From assembly GCA_937890135.1 (NCBI GenBank), contig CALBYC010000191.1, positions 1 to 13,741 on the forward strand: a stretch of 13,741 nt of DNA. The letters are read 5' to 3'. The translations under genes and the position numbers were made by a program. The stretch is from an uncultured Parabacteroides sp. (GTDB lineage Bacteria; Bacteroidota; Bacteroidia; Bacteroidales; Tannerellaceae). Positions within the stretch are counted from its first letter, which is position 1. Every line of letters starts with the position of its first letter. Below are positions 1-5,739 of the stretch, piece after piece. The notes beneath the pieces are model-generated. The model saw nothing but the letters and a program-made list of their open reading frames with translations. It did not search any database and was not told the DNA's origin.

Positions 1-39
1 AACTGTGTTAAACTACTTTTATTGTAACTTGACACAGTT
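1..39. repeat. Inverted repeat, 11-bp arms
   Basis: AACTGTGTTAA at 1-11 faces TTGACACAGTT at 29-39 across a 17-base A/T-rich loop. Ten of eleven positions pair by Watson-Crick rules and one as G-T in plus-strand RNA. It lies just past the 3' end of the minus-strand ssb. It could be a weak terminator or an operator, but there is no U-tract typical of a terminator. It is at the window edge, so its context is unknown. Confidence 0.45.
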
Positions 40-84
40 TATCTTACACTCTCGAAGCCGCTTTGTATATAGGTCTGACAAATA

Positions 85-471
85 CTATTTCTTCTTTGTC
101 TTCTTGGCTGGCTGTTCTGCGCTTTCGGTGGTAGGTTCTTCCTTGTCCAAAGCCTCATAGAACTTGGTGGCGATGAAGATGACGCGACTGCGCTTGGTTC
201 CCTGCTGGTCTGTCCATTCATCGGGTTTGAAGTACCCCTCAACGGTGAGTAGATTGCCCTTGACCAATTTGTCAAATGACTCGGTGTGCTCGTTCTTGCG
301 CCATGCCTCCATACTGATGAAAGCCGACACCCTGTTCGTTTCCTCTCCATTCTTTTCCTGACGGCTTACTGCCAATGAGAAACGTGCGACGCTTGCTGTG
401 GTGAACTGGCGGATTTCCGCATTGTTGCCTACGAAACCTGTTACTGTGAAGTTGTTCTCGATCTTTTTCAT
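85..471 (-). CDS. ssb: Single-stranded DNA-binding protein, mobile-element type
   Basis: This 128-residue protein is an OB-fold single-stranded DNA-binding protein, protecting ssDNA during replication, repair or conjugative transfer. Residues 5-110 follow the SSB pattern: NNFTVTGFVG near the start, ARFSLAVSR in the first strands, then FISMEAWRK and GNLLTVEGYFKPDEW, where family members have the AW/G-R core. The C-terminus is unusual: instead of the acidic tip ending in DDDIPF or similar that recruits partner proteins, it ends in a Glu-rich stretch followed by PAKKTKKK. The ATG at 471 is preceded by AAGGAAATTCAA, a modest ribosome-binding sequence. SSBs of this short, tail-altered kind are common on Bacteroidales conjugative transposons and plasmids, which supports a mobile origin, though no transfer gene is visible here. 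The family call is firm; the element assignment is inferred. Confidence 0.88.
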   Translation of the reverse strand: MKKIENNFTVTGFVGNNAEIRQFTTASVARFSLAVSRQEKNGEETNRVSAFISMEAWRKNEHTESFDKLVKGNLLTVEGYFKPDEWTDQQGTKRSRVIFIATKFYEALDKEEPTTESAEQPAKKTKKK

Positions 472-1248
472 TTGAATTTCCTTTTGAAGTTAAACTTAAT
501 TTTTACATGCAATCCAAAGCAGGGATGTGGCACATGAGGAAAGCACCAAGGAAATGGACTATAATACTCGTTTTCTGTTGGCGGTCAGGAGAACCGACGA
601 ACGAAGCAAGAGCAAAGGCAAAATTTATTTGGGCTTTGCCTTGCAAGGAGGAGGAAGCTAACAGCAAAAAGGAAGATTATCGGCAATTTTATTGGTCACA
701 GCGGAGCGACCTCACAAGATGGCTGAAGGCATCGCGGCATCACGCTAAATTTGCATCGGAAAAATGAGTGGCTTCAATAATGGCAATTCAGAAAAGATAC
801 ACGGACAACAAGCAACAGGTTGTGGCAAGCTGGAATCCGTCCTCACGGCATACACTCGCGCTAATCATTCATTGGCTGTCGGTAGGAATATAAGCAGGAA
901 ACGTATAAGGGCGTATGGCAAAAAGTATGGTTTGTGGCGTAGTGCATACCTGTGTTGACGTATTGTGCAAGGAGATACTTGTTGATGGGGTATCAAACCT
1001 ATATAAGACAGGCTTGGCAGGGACATTGTGCGTCTTGCATCATTCGCCATGTGAATATGAGTATGGGCAAGAACCGCTACCAGGCAGTTGTTGCAGCCAG
1101 TCATAAAAGGAGAAATGTCTGCCAGACATGATAAAGCGACTTGTTCGCTGTTGCGGTTAACGAATGGAAAAACTGATTAGTGTATAAAAGGGTAAATCGA
1201 TGCGGTTGGCATTGCACCAGTTTACTGGCTATAAAAGGCATTGCCGGC
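472..1248. other. Gene-poor gap, no supported gene
   Basis: About 780 bases lie between the ssb start and the terminator of the next minus-strand operon. Short open frames exist on both strands, such as 507-767 and 764-958 on plus, which overlap by ATGA, but none has a recognisable domain and their composition is rich in Trp, Arg, His and Cys, as expected of chance frames. A 10-bp palindrome CCTTGCAAGG sits at 639-648 and recurs at 2590-2599. The inverted pair GCAAAG/CTTTGC nearby could form a small hairpin. The ssb promoter should be near 480-560, but I see no clean TTTG/TAnnTTTG pair there. No tRNA or transfer origin is recognised. Confidence 0.5.
639..648. repeat. Palindrome CCTTGCAAGG, copy 1
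   Basis: This is a perfect 10-bp palindrome. The same decamer recurs at 2590-2599, where it overlaps the -33 part of a proposed promoter. A shared operator is possible but unproven. Confidence 0.3.
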
Positions 1249-1285
1249 GAAAAGAAAAACCTGCCCACACATCGTGCAGACAGGT
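1249..1285 (-). terminator. Intrinsic terminator of the acidic-protein operon
   Basis: Read on the minus strand, 1285-1259 folds into an 11-bp stem with a 5-base loop when G-U pairs are allowed (ACCUGUCUGCA against UGUGGGCAGGU). It is followed directly by TTTTTCTTTT. The wobble pairs exist only in minus-strand RNA, so the orientation is clear. It lies 10 bases beyond the stop of the 89-residue gene and closes that operon. Confidence 0.78.
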
Positions 1286-1295
1286 CTATGAACTT

Positions 1296-1565
1296 CTATT
1301 CCAATAACTCCTGTTCATCTATATGAACTTTCGTTCTTGAAACATCATAAATGTCAAGGATAAGGAAGTAGTCCTCTTGATTTTCATGAATTTCGTAGCC
1401 GTCTTTCATATTGTCGGTGTCTGTGATGTCCCAATCATCCAATATTTCCGTTTTCTTCTCCGCCATAGATTTGATTGCGCCTTCACGTGTCTTGTGGATA
1501 GCAACAATCTCACACTCCAAACCGCCAATGGTTCCGTCCTCATATACAACAGCAAATACTTTCAT
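1296..1565 (-). CDS. Small acidic protein of unknown function (89 aa)
   Basis: I do not recognise this protein. It begins MKVFAVVYEDGTIGGLE and has 23 Asp/Glu against 9 Lys/Arg, so it is strongly acidic. It shows no signal peptide or membrane segment. The pattern suggests a small alpha/beta fold: a strand at 1-8, a second at about 17-23, a helix at about 26-38, and strands near 66-73. It is the last gene of a minus-strand group with the 193- and 58-residue proteins, followed at once by an intrinsic terminator, which supports it being real. Small acidic proteins are frequent cargo of conjugative elements and some block restriction enzymes by mimicking DNA. That role is speculative here. Confidence 0.72.
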   Translation of the reverse strand: MKVFAVVYEDGTIGGLECEIVAIHKTREGAIKSMAEKKTEILDDWDITDTDNMKDGYEIHENQEDYFLILDIYDVSRTKVHIDEQELLE

Positions 1566-1634
1566 GCGTTATGTTTTTTATGAGGGGAGAAAAACACTCC
1601 CCTCTATTAAACTTCATTTTTCGGTTGTGGCTGA

Positions 1635-1811
1635 TTATTCGTAAATCAACACCTCGTCACGATATTCTGTCAGTTCCTTGCCGTTGTTCAGCCTGACAAT
1701 AATCTCCTTGCCATAGTCAGCAACGACCGTACCCTCAGAATGTCCACGATAGGGATAAATCAATGTGCAATAGCATCCGACAATGCCTTCCAACTCGTCA
1801 TAGTCAAACAT
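1635..1811 (-). CDS. Very small acidic protein (58 aa), possible SH3-like barrel
   Basis: The frame starts at ATG 1811 and stops at TAA 1637-1635. It encodes 58 residues starting MFDYDELEGIVGCYC and ending RDEVLIYE, with 12 acidic against 5 basic residues. The start is supported by AGGAGG at 1824-1819, seven bases upstream, an unusually strong Shine-Dalgarno sequence for this phylum. The alternating hydrophobic pattern GTVVADYGKEIIVRLNNG looks like successive beta strands with a Gly turn, as in small SH3 or KOW-type barrels, but this is a fold guess and not a family match. It sits 21 bases after the 193-residue gene and about 70 bases before the 89-residue gene, all on the minus strand, so the three are probably co-transcribed. 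Confidence 0.62.
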   Translation of the reverse strand: MFDYDELEGIVGCYCTLIYPYRGHSEGTVVADYGKEIIVRLNNGKELTEYRDEVLIYE

Positions 1812-1832
1812 ATCATTTCCTCCTTTCCGTTT

Positions 1833-2414
1833 TTACTCGAACTCGAATTTGTTGATATAGAAATACGTGTCGCTGTCCTTGTACTCGTATTTCTTGATAT
1901 ACTCGTGCATTTCCTCGTCTGAGCGTCCGTCTCGTCCGATGTCCATTTTCTCACACCATTCCTCGATTGCGTCAGCCAACGTGTCAAATGGTTCTTCACA
2001 CATTACTTCAAACGGTTCTCCGTTTGCACTCACGCAACATTCTTCGGGGAAATGCTCGCCCTCGTCATGAACACAGAAAATGCCACAGCCACATTCTATT
2101 TCCCGATAACTGATAGACAACGCTCCCTCAAACTTGTCGTTAAGCGCATTGAAGAAGTCGTTGCAAGCAGTCCAAGCCGTTTCCGTGTCAAACGACAGCA
2201 AGGCATAGTCACCGTCTTCTTCATATTCCGCCCAATAGATTTCACCACGGACGGAAAAACCTTTTGCCTTGTAGTCGATGCCGTAATGGTTCGCCAAATC
2301 ACCGAGCCAGATATTCTTCTCGTCCACGTTCATTTCTTGAAGCGTGTTCCACAGGTCGGCAACGGCTTTCTTCTCACCTGTGATTTTGTACTGCGTGTCA
2401 CATAAGTTCGCCAT
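1833..2414 (-). CDS. Acidic, Cys-rich protein resembling the Api92/YubB (DUF1281) type
   Basis: This 193-residue protein begins MANLCDTQYKITGEKKAV. The opening MxNxC...(V/I)xG followed by a helix is shared with the Api92/DUF1281-like ferredoxin-fold proteins carried by plasmids and conjugative elements, so a distant relationship is likely but not proven. It has 46 Asp/Glu against 16 Lys/Arg, an extreme negative charge. It also has nine cysteines, with a cluster at C108, C110, C114, C126 and C127 beside H116 and H121 that could bind a metal. There is no signal peptide or membrane segment. It heads the minus-strand group that ends in the terminator at 1285-1249. No strong ribosome-binding site precedes ATG 2414; the leader is A-rich, which is normal in Bacteroidota. 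A DNA-mimic or anti-defence role would fit the charge but is inference. Confidence 0.75.
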   Translation of the reverse strand: MANLCDTQYKITGEKKAVADLWNTLQEMNVDEKNIWLGDLANHYGIDYKAKGFSVRGEIYWAEYEEDGDYALLSFDTETAWTACNDFFNALNDKFEGALSISYREIECGCGIFCVHDEGEHFPEECCVSANGEPFEVMCEEPFDTLADAIEEWCEKMDIGRDGRSDEEMHEYIKKYEYKDSDTYFYINKFEFE

Positions 2415-2589
2415 AATCGTTTGTTTTAAGTTTTTGTTACTTCCCTCTTATAGCTACAGCTACTTGGGGATTTGATAAAATTCTGTTGCCTCAAAAGGTC
2501 TCATGTACCTGCATGCAAGGTTTCATGGTAAAATACGACCTCAGTGCCAACCGAGGTGGAGATTTTTCCAATGAACCGTAAGGCGCAGA

Positions 2590-2599
2590 CCTTGCAAGG
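2590..2599. repeat. Palindrome CCTTGCAAGG, copy 2
   Basis: This is the second copy of the perfect palindrome found at 639-648. Here it covers the CTTG of the proposed -33 element, where a bound regulator could block transcription. The repressor idea is inference. Confidence 0.3.
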
Positions 2600-2623
2600 C
2601 AGAAGGCATGAGAAGTACCTTTG
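2591..2623 (+). promoter_or_regulatory. Possible Bacteroidota promoter reading into the repeat array
   Basis: CTTG at 2591-2594 is followed after 21 bases by TACCTTTG at 2616-2623, a full match to the TAnnTTTG -7 consensus of the Bacteroidota housekeeping sigma factor. Transcription would begin near 2630 and run through the tandem repeats. The same bases form GTACCTTTGC, which also fits the CTnDOT integration core GTANNTTTGC, so the motif may instead mark an attachment site. Confidence 0.4.
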
Positions 2624-2712
2624 CAACACAATTCTTATCTACAAGTCCCCAAGTATGCAGCGAAAAGAAAGGTGACGGGTGTAAAGATAAAATATCAACC
2701 ATATAACAGAAC

Positions 2713-2909
2713 GATTGCAGCCAAAAGAGAACGTGACGCACAAGCATTATGCGCTGCTTTTTCTTTTGGCTGTAAGCCTAAAAATGGCAGTATGGTTTAT
2801 GTAGAACAGTTCACTTTACATGGTTAGTCTTATATATAGGCTAAACCGAAGTAAAGTATATATGTGAAGTGATTTTTGCAAATGTGGGGATGAGGGTGTA
2901 AAATGAGAT
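2713..2909. repeat. Tandem structured repeat, unit 1
   Basis: This is the first of three direct repeats spaced 197-198 bp. Hairpin A pairs TTGCAGCCAAAAGA (2715-2728) with TCTTTTGGCTGTAA (2762-2775). Its apical region contains ACGCACAAGCATTATGCGC, identical in all three units. Hairpin B pairs ACTTTAC (2813-2819) with GTAAAGT (2851-2857) around an inner GGTTAGTCT/AGGCTAAACC stem. A longer outer pairing TCACTTTACAT/ATGTGAAGTGA (2811-2821 with 2862-2872) is also possible. Relative to units 2 and 3 it has a one-base length change after the shared core, so the micro-frame seen there is not preserved here. Confidence 0.85.
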
Positions 2910-3107
2910 GATTGCGGTGAAAAGAGAAGGGTACGCACAAGCATTATGCGCTGCTTCTCTTTTGGCTGCAACCCTACAAATGGCAGTATGGTTTACGTGG
3001 AATGGTTCACTTTACATGGTTAGTCTTATATATATAGGCTAAACCAAAGTAAAGTATATATGTAAAGTGATCTTTGTAAAAGTGGAGACGAGAATGTGTA
3101 ATTGGAT
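2910..3107. repeat. Tandem structured repeat, unit 2
   Basis: This is the second copy, starting GATTGCGGTGAAAAGAGAAG. Hairpin A pairs this 5' arm with CTTCTCTTTTGGCTGCAACC over about 20 positions with two mismatches and two wobbles. Hairpin B pairs 3009-3015 with 3049-3055. The outer arms TCACTTTACAT (3007-3017) and ATGTAAAGTGA (3060-3070) are perfect inverted repeats of 11 bp, so two mutually exclusive pairings of the same left arm exist. A 44-codon frame begins at ATG 2908. Confidence 0.85.
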
Positions 3108-3290
3108 GATTGCAGTGAAAAGAGAAAGTGACGCACAAGCATTATGCGCAGTTTCTCTTTTGGCTGCAATCCTACAAGTGGCAGTATGGTTTATGTGGAA
3201 TAGTTCACTTTACTGGTTAGCCTTTATATATAGGCTAAACCAAAGTAAAGTATATATATGAAGTAATTTTTGTAACTTTGCAGATGTGAG
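3108..3290. repeat. Tandem structured repeat, unit 3
   Basis: This third copy fades out after the GTAACTTTGC at 3272-3281. Hairpin A pairs GATTGCAG and AAAAGAGAAA with TTTCTCTTTT and CTGCAATC, a stem of about 20 positions interrupted only at one wobble and one mismatch. Hairpin B pairs 3207-3213 with 3245-3251. Its inner stem reads AGCCT/AGGCT, a fully paired version of the wobble-containing AGTCT/AGGCT in units 1 and 2. The outer 11-bp arms have decayed. A 51-codon frame begins at ATG 3106. Confidence 0.82.
3272..3281. other. GTAACTTTGC: candidate integration core or -7 element
   Basis: The decamer fits GTANNTTTGC, the core shared by CTnDOT-family attachment sites, and contains TAACTTTG, which fits the Bacteroidota -7 consensus. 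CTnDOT-type elements are known to use such promoter-like sequences as targets. No TTTG-like -33 box lies about 20 bases upstream, which weakens the promoter reading. A second match, GTACCTTTGC, is at 2615-2624. Whether either is a real att site cannot be settled without an empty-site comparison. Confidence 0.35.
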
Positions 3291-3642
3291 GCGTTGCTGT
3301 ACGGATATGCTACGGCATTGCTATTACCGAAAACCAAGCGAGCGTTCTTGTGCACCTTTCTCTTTTGGTCAGCAATGATAACGCCAATGATTCTGTTGTC
3401 GGCAAATCATCAGGTATCGTTTGAGGAAAAATACAGTTCTATAAACTGATAGAATTTTCAGCAAGACCATAAAATGCAACCAACGGAAACCAAAGAAACT
3501 ATAAGAAACAAGGAAAATGCGAAAATGTTGTTTCTTCGATATTTTGTTTCTGTACTGTTTCTTGTTGTTTGTTTGCGATACTATAATTGTTGAATATCAG
3601 ATAGTTATAATTTTATATTAAAATCTTGTCAAGTTTAAGAAC
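3291..3642. other. Non-coding junction between mobile-type DNA and the csm genes
   Basis: No gene is supported here. The stretch is A/T-rich. Between 3493 and 3563 it has five copies of a heptamer: AAGAAAC at 3493-3499 and 3503-3509, then in the opposite orientation GTTTCTT at 3530-3536, GTTTCTG at 3546-3552 and GTTTCTT at 3557-3563. Such clusters are typical of arm-type binding sites for a tyrosine integrase near an element end, but that is inference. There is no clear promoter for csm4. From about 3622 the sequence reads as csm4 codons in frame up to the ATG at 3643. Confidence 0.45.
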
Positions 3643-4593
3643 ATGACTCCTTTGCATATGGGGACAGGAAAGGAAAACTATGACTTTTCCGCATCTGTGT
3701 TGCAAAGCGACACGATATCTTCTGCTTTGGCAGCAATAAGAGTACGGATGGATGGACATATGGATATTAGGGATTTTCTGGATTCTTTTGCCATCAGTTC
3801 TGCATTCCCTTATGTGGAAGATAGCTTTTTTTTGCCCAAACCCCAAGGACGTTTGAATATATCAGTTGTTGATGGAGATGAATATATTTCAAGGAAGAGA
3901 CTAAAAAAGTTGAAATACATAGAATCCTCATTATGGAACAAAATTATTTCAGGAGAGATGATTGAAGTAGTTCAAGCTCAATTACAAGGCTCTTTTTTGC
4001 TAAAAATGACAGATGGCGGTTTTGTTAAGCCATATCTATCGTCGGTAAACCAGCGGGTGTCAGTTCCTCGAGATGAGGGGATGGATGCTGAGCCATTCTT
4101 TTTCGAGTGGACTTACTTCCATGAAAAAGCTGGGCTTTACTGCCTCTTGAATGCGGTGGACAAGAGACGGGAGGAAATCATCCGCCTGTTTCGATTGCTC
4201 GGAGAAGCAGGCATTGGCACAGACCGTAACGTAGGAGGAGGTAAATTCGAGGTGGAAACAAGTCAGCTGGCTTTGCGGGAAGTGCCTTCGGCAAATGCAT
4301 CTATGTTGTTGTCTCTATATCTCCCGATGGAGGAAGAAATGGAATATCTGAATTTGAATGATTCCAACTATGAGTTGCTGCTACGTGGAGGATATATTTC
4401 CGGTAGTTCTTATGAGGAATTTATTCATTTGCGAAAGAAATCTGTTTATATGTTTGATTGCGGTTCTATTTTCAGGACTACTCATCCGCTGATAGGGAAA
4501 ATTGTGGACTTGCGCCCTGAGTGGAACGATGGTCGTTTGCATCCTGTGTTGAGAAGCGGAAAACCTTTTGTCATACCTGTTAAAAAAGAATGA
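3643..4593 (+). CDS. csm4: Type III-A CRISPR RAMP protein Csm4, N-terminus missing
   Basis: Csm4 binds the 5' handle of the CRISPR RNA and anchors Cas10 at the foot of the Csm surveillance complex. The 316 residues show the family pattern: PLHMGTG at 3-9, SDTISSAL at 22-29, FPYVEDSFFLPKP at 55-67, the glycine-rich GIGTDRNVGGGKFE at 190-203, and a C-terminus (CGSIFRTTH ... GKIVDLRPE ... GKPFVIPV) that lines up with Streptococcus Csm4. Family members have a first beta strand before PLHxG. Here the frame continues upstream of ATG 3643 with seven codons (NLVKFKN) that suit that strand, then meets TAA at 3619-3621 with no start. The gene therefore appears cut at its 5' end; a product from this ATG would lack strand 1 of the RAMP fold. 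csm5 follows three bases after its stop. The normal partners cas10, csm2 and csm3 are absent upstream. Confidence 0.88.
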   Translation: MTPLHMGTGKENYDFSASVLQSDTISSALAAIRVRMDGHMDIRDFLDSFAISSAFPYVEDSFFLPKPQGRLNISVVDGDEYISRKRLKKLKYIESSLWNKIISGEMIEVVQAQLQGSFLLKMTDGGFVKPYLSSVNQRVSVPRDEGMDAEPFFFEWTYFHEKAGLYCLLNAVDKRREEIIRLFRLLGEAGIGTDRNVGGGKFEVETSQLALREVPSANASMLLSLYLPMEEEMEYLNLNDSNYELLLRGGYISGSSYEEFIHLRKKSVYMFDCGSIFRTTHPLIGKIVDLRPEWNDGRLHPVLRSGKPFVIPVKKE

Positions 4594-4596
4594 GCC

Positions 4597-5733
4597 ATGA
4601 GCAAAGTAAAAATAGAGACATTTACCGCTGTGCACATAGGAAATGGAAATTTGTTGCAAAAGGACATGGACTATGTGATTTATGAAGATGAAGACAAAGA
4701 TTCCTATATTGGCATCATCAATCCGAGAAAGATATTACCTTTGATTGGAGTAGAGCACCTGAATGACTGGCTGTTGGCAATAGAGAGGAAGGAAGATATA
4801 CGTAAATTTGTGGCGCGATTCAACAAAAAGGCTACAATCGATGATTATATTTTCCGTAGCATAACTGATTATACAGGTGGAAAGAGTTTGGGAACCCTGA
4901 AAGAATGTTTGCACAATGGTATGGGGGTGCCCTATATCCCGGGAAGTTCCATTAAGGGGGCTATCAGGACTGCTGTTTTGGCAACCATTGCGCAAGGGAA
5001 AAGGGCATCTTTGGAACATTGGATGTTCAACCTGAAGGGCAAACTTTCAGCTAAAAAGGTTGAGTCAGAATTATTCGGGCCGACGGCTAATGAAGATGTC
5101 TTCCGCTTCTTCCAAGTGGGTGATGCCTACTTTGAAAAAGGATGCGAAGTCGCTTATAGAATGGTGAATTTGAATATCCGGAAAACAGACTCATTAAAGG
5201 ATGGTTCAAAGCCTCAGGCTGTAGAGGCGATCAGTTGTGAATTCGAGAGTGAATTCGACATGAGAATATCTAAGGCTGCATATGGATATGCTAAAACGCA
5301 TGGAAGCAAATTGAAAGACCTTCCTGCTGGCATGGATTCGTTGTCTTCTTTGTTTGATTTGGTTAATGAGCATACTTATGGTTTGGTGAGAAAGGAAATC
5401 ACATATTGGACAGAGGTCGATGAACAGAAAAGCGGTGCTGAGGACTATTTGTCCAATATGAAACAGATTTTGGACGAGGTGGAAAAATGCAAACAGGGCA
5501 AAGAGTGCATTTTACGTCTTGGTCATGGTTCTGGTTGGAGATTTATCACGGGGGCTTGGGCAGAAATGTTCAGGACGGAAGATTGGAAAGACGATTCGAA
5601 TAATATGTACCACAAAGTAGTTTGGGCTTCCCGCCCGAAAGCGTATCAATATCAAGAGTACGATTTCCCCAAATCAAGAAGACTTGATTATGAAGGTTGT
5701 TTATTGGGTTTTGTCAAGTTATCTTTAAAATAA
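4597..5733 (+). CDS. csm5: Type III-A CRISPR RAMP protein Csm5
   Basis: Csm5 caps the 3' end of the crRNA in the Csm effector complex and has been tied to crRNA 3' maturation. The 378 residues are full length for the family. The N-terminus KIETFTAVHIGNG is the RAMP beta strand plus the HxGxG turn. VPYIPGSSIKGAIRTAVL at 111-128 is the signature glycine-rich helix that contacts RNA, and LRLGHGSGWR at 306-315 is the conserved C-terminal G-loop of Csm5. The start ATG is three bases beyond the csm4 stop, and the next gene begins six bases after its stop, so it sits inside one operon. The protein looks intact, but without cas10, csm2 and csm3 nearby it cannot form a normal complex from this locus alone. 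Confidence 0.9.
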   Translation: MSKVKIETFTAVHIGNGNLLQKDMDYVIYEDEDKDSYIGIINPRKILPLIGVEHLNDWLLAIERKEDIRKFVARFNKKATIDDYIFRSITDYTGGKSLGTLKECLHNGMGVPYIPGSSIKGAIRTAVLATIAQGKRASLEHWMFNLKGKLSAKKVESELFGPTANEDVFRFFQVGDAYFEKGCEVAYRMVNLNIRKTDSLKDGSKPQAVEAISCEFESEFDMRISKAAYGYAKTHGSKLKDLPAGMDSLSSLFDLVNEHTYGLVRKEITYWTEVDEQKSGAEDYLSNMKQILDEVEKCKQGKECILRLGHGSGWRFITGAWAEMFRTEDWKDDSNNMYHKVVWASRPKAYQYQEYDFPKSRRLDYEGCLLGFVKLSLK

Positions 5734-5739
5734 ATAGAT

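Larger units (their letters stand above)
2415..2712. other. Intergenic leader before the repeat array
   Basis: No gene is seen between the start of the 193-residue gene and the first tandem repeat unit. The stretch holds a near-palindrome ACCTGCATGCAAGGT at 2507-2521, the palindrome CCTTGCAAGG at 2590-2599, and a plausible plus-strand promoter at 2591-2623. The minus-strand promoter of the acidic-protein operon must also be here, but no convincing TTTG/TAnnTTTG pair is visible in that orientation. A degenerate fragment resembling the repeat-unit boundary (GGTGACGGGTGTAAAGA) is at about 2671-2687. Confidence 0.5.

Noticed and set aside
507..958. Two plus-strand open frames (507-767 and 764-958) joined by an ATGA overlap, considered as a small operon
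   Set aside because: No recognisable domain, compositions rich in Trp, Arg, His and Cys, and no promoter or ribosome-binding sequence. The overlap is likely chance.
3265..3281. Promoter for the csm operon at the end of repeat unit 3
   Set aside because: TAACTTTG is a good -7 match, but no TTTG-like -33 box is at the right distance, and csm4 begins about 360 bases away; kept only as an att/-7 candidate.
2713..3290. Tandem repeats considered as a CRISPR array
   Set aside because: The period is about 197 bp and the whole unit is repeated. There are no short identical repeats with unique 30-40 bp spacers.
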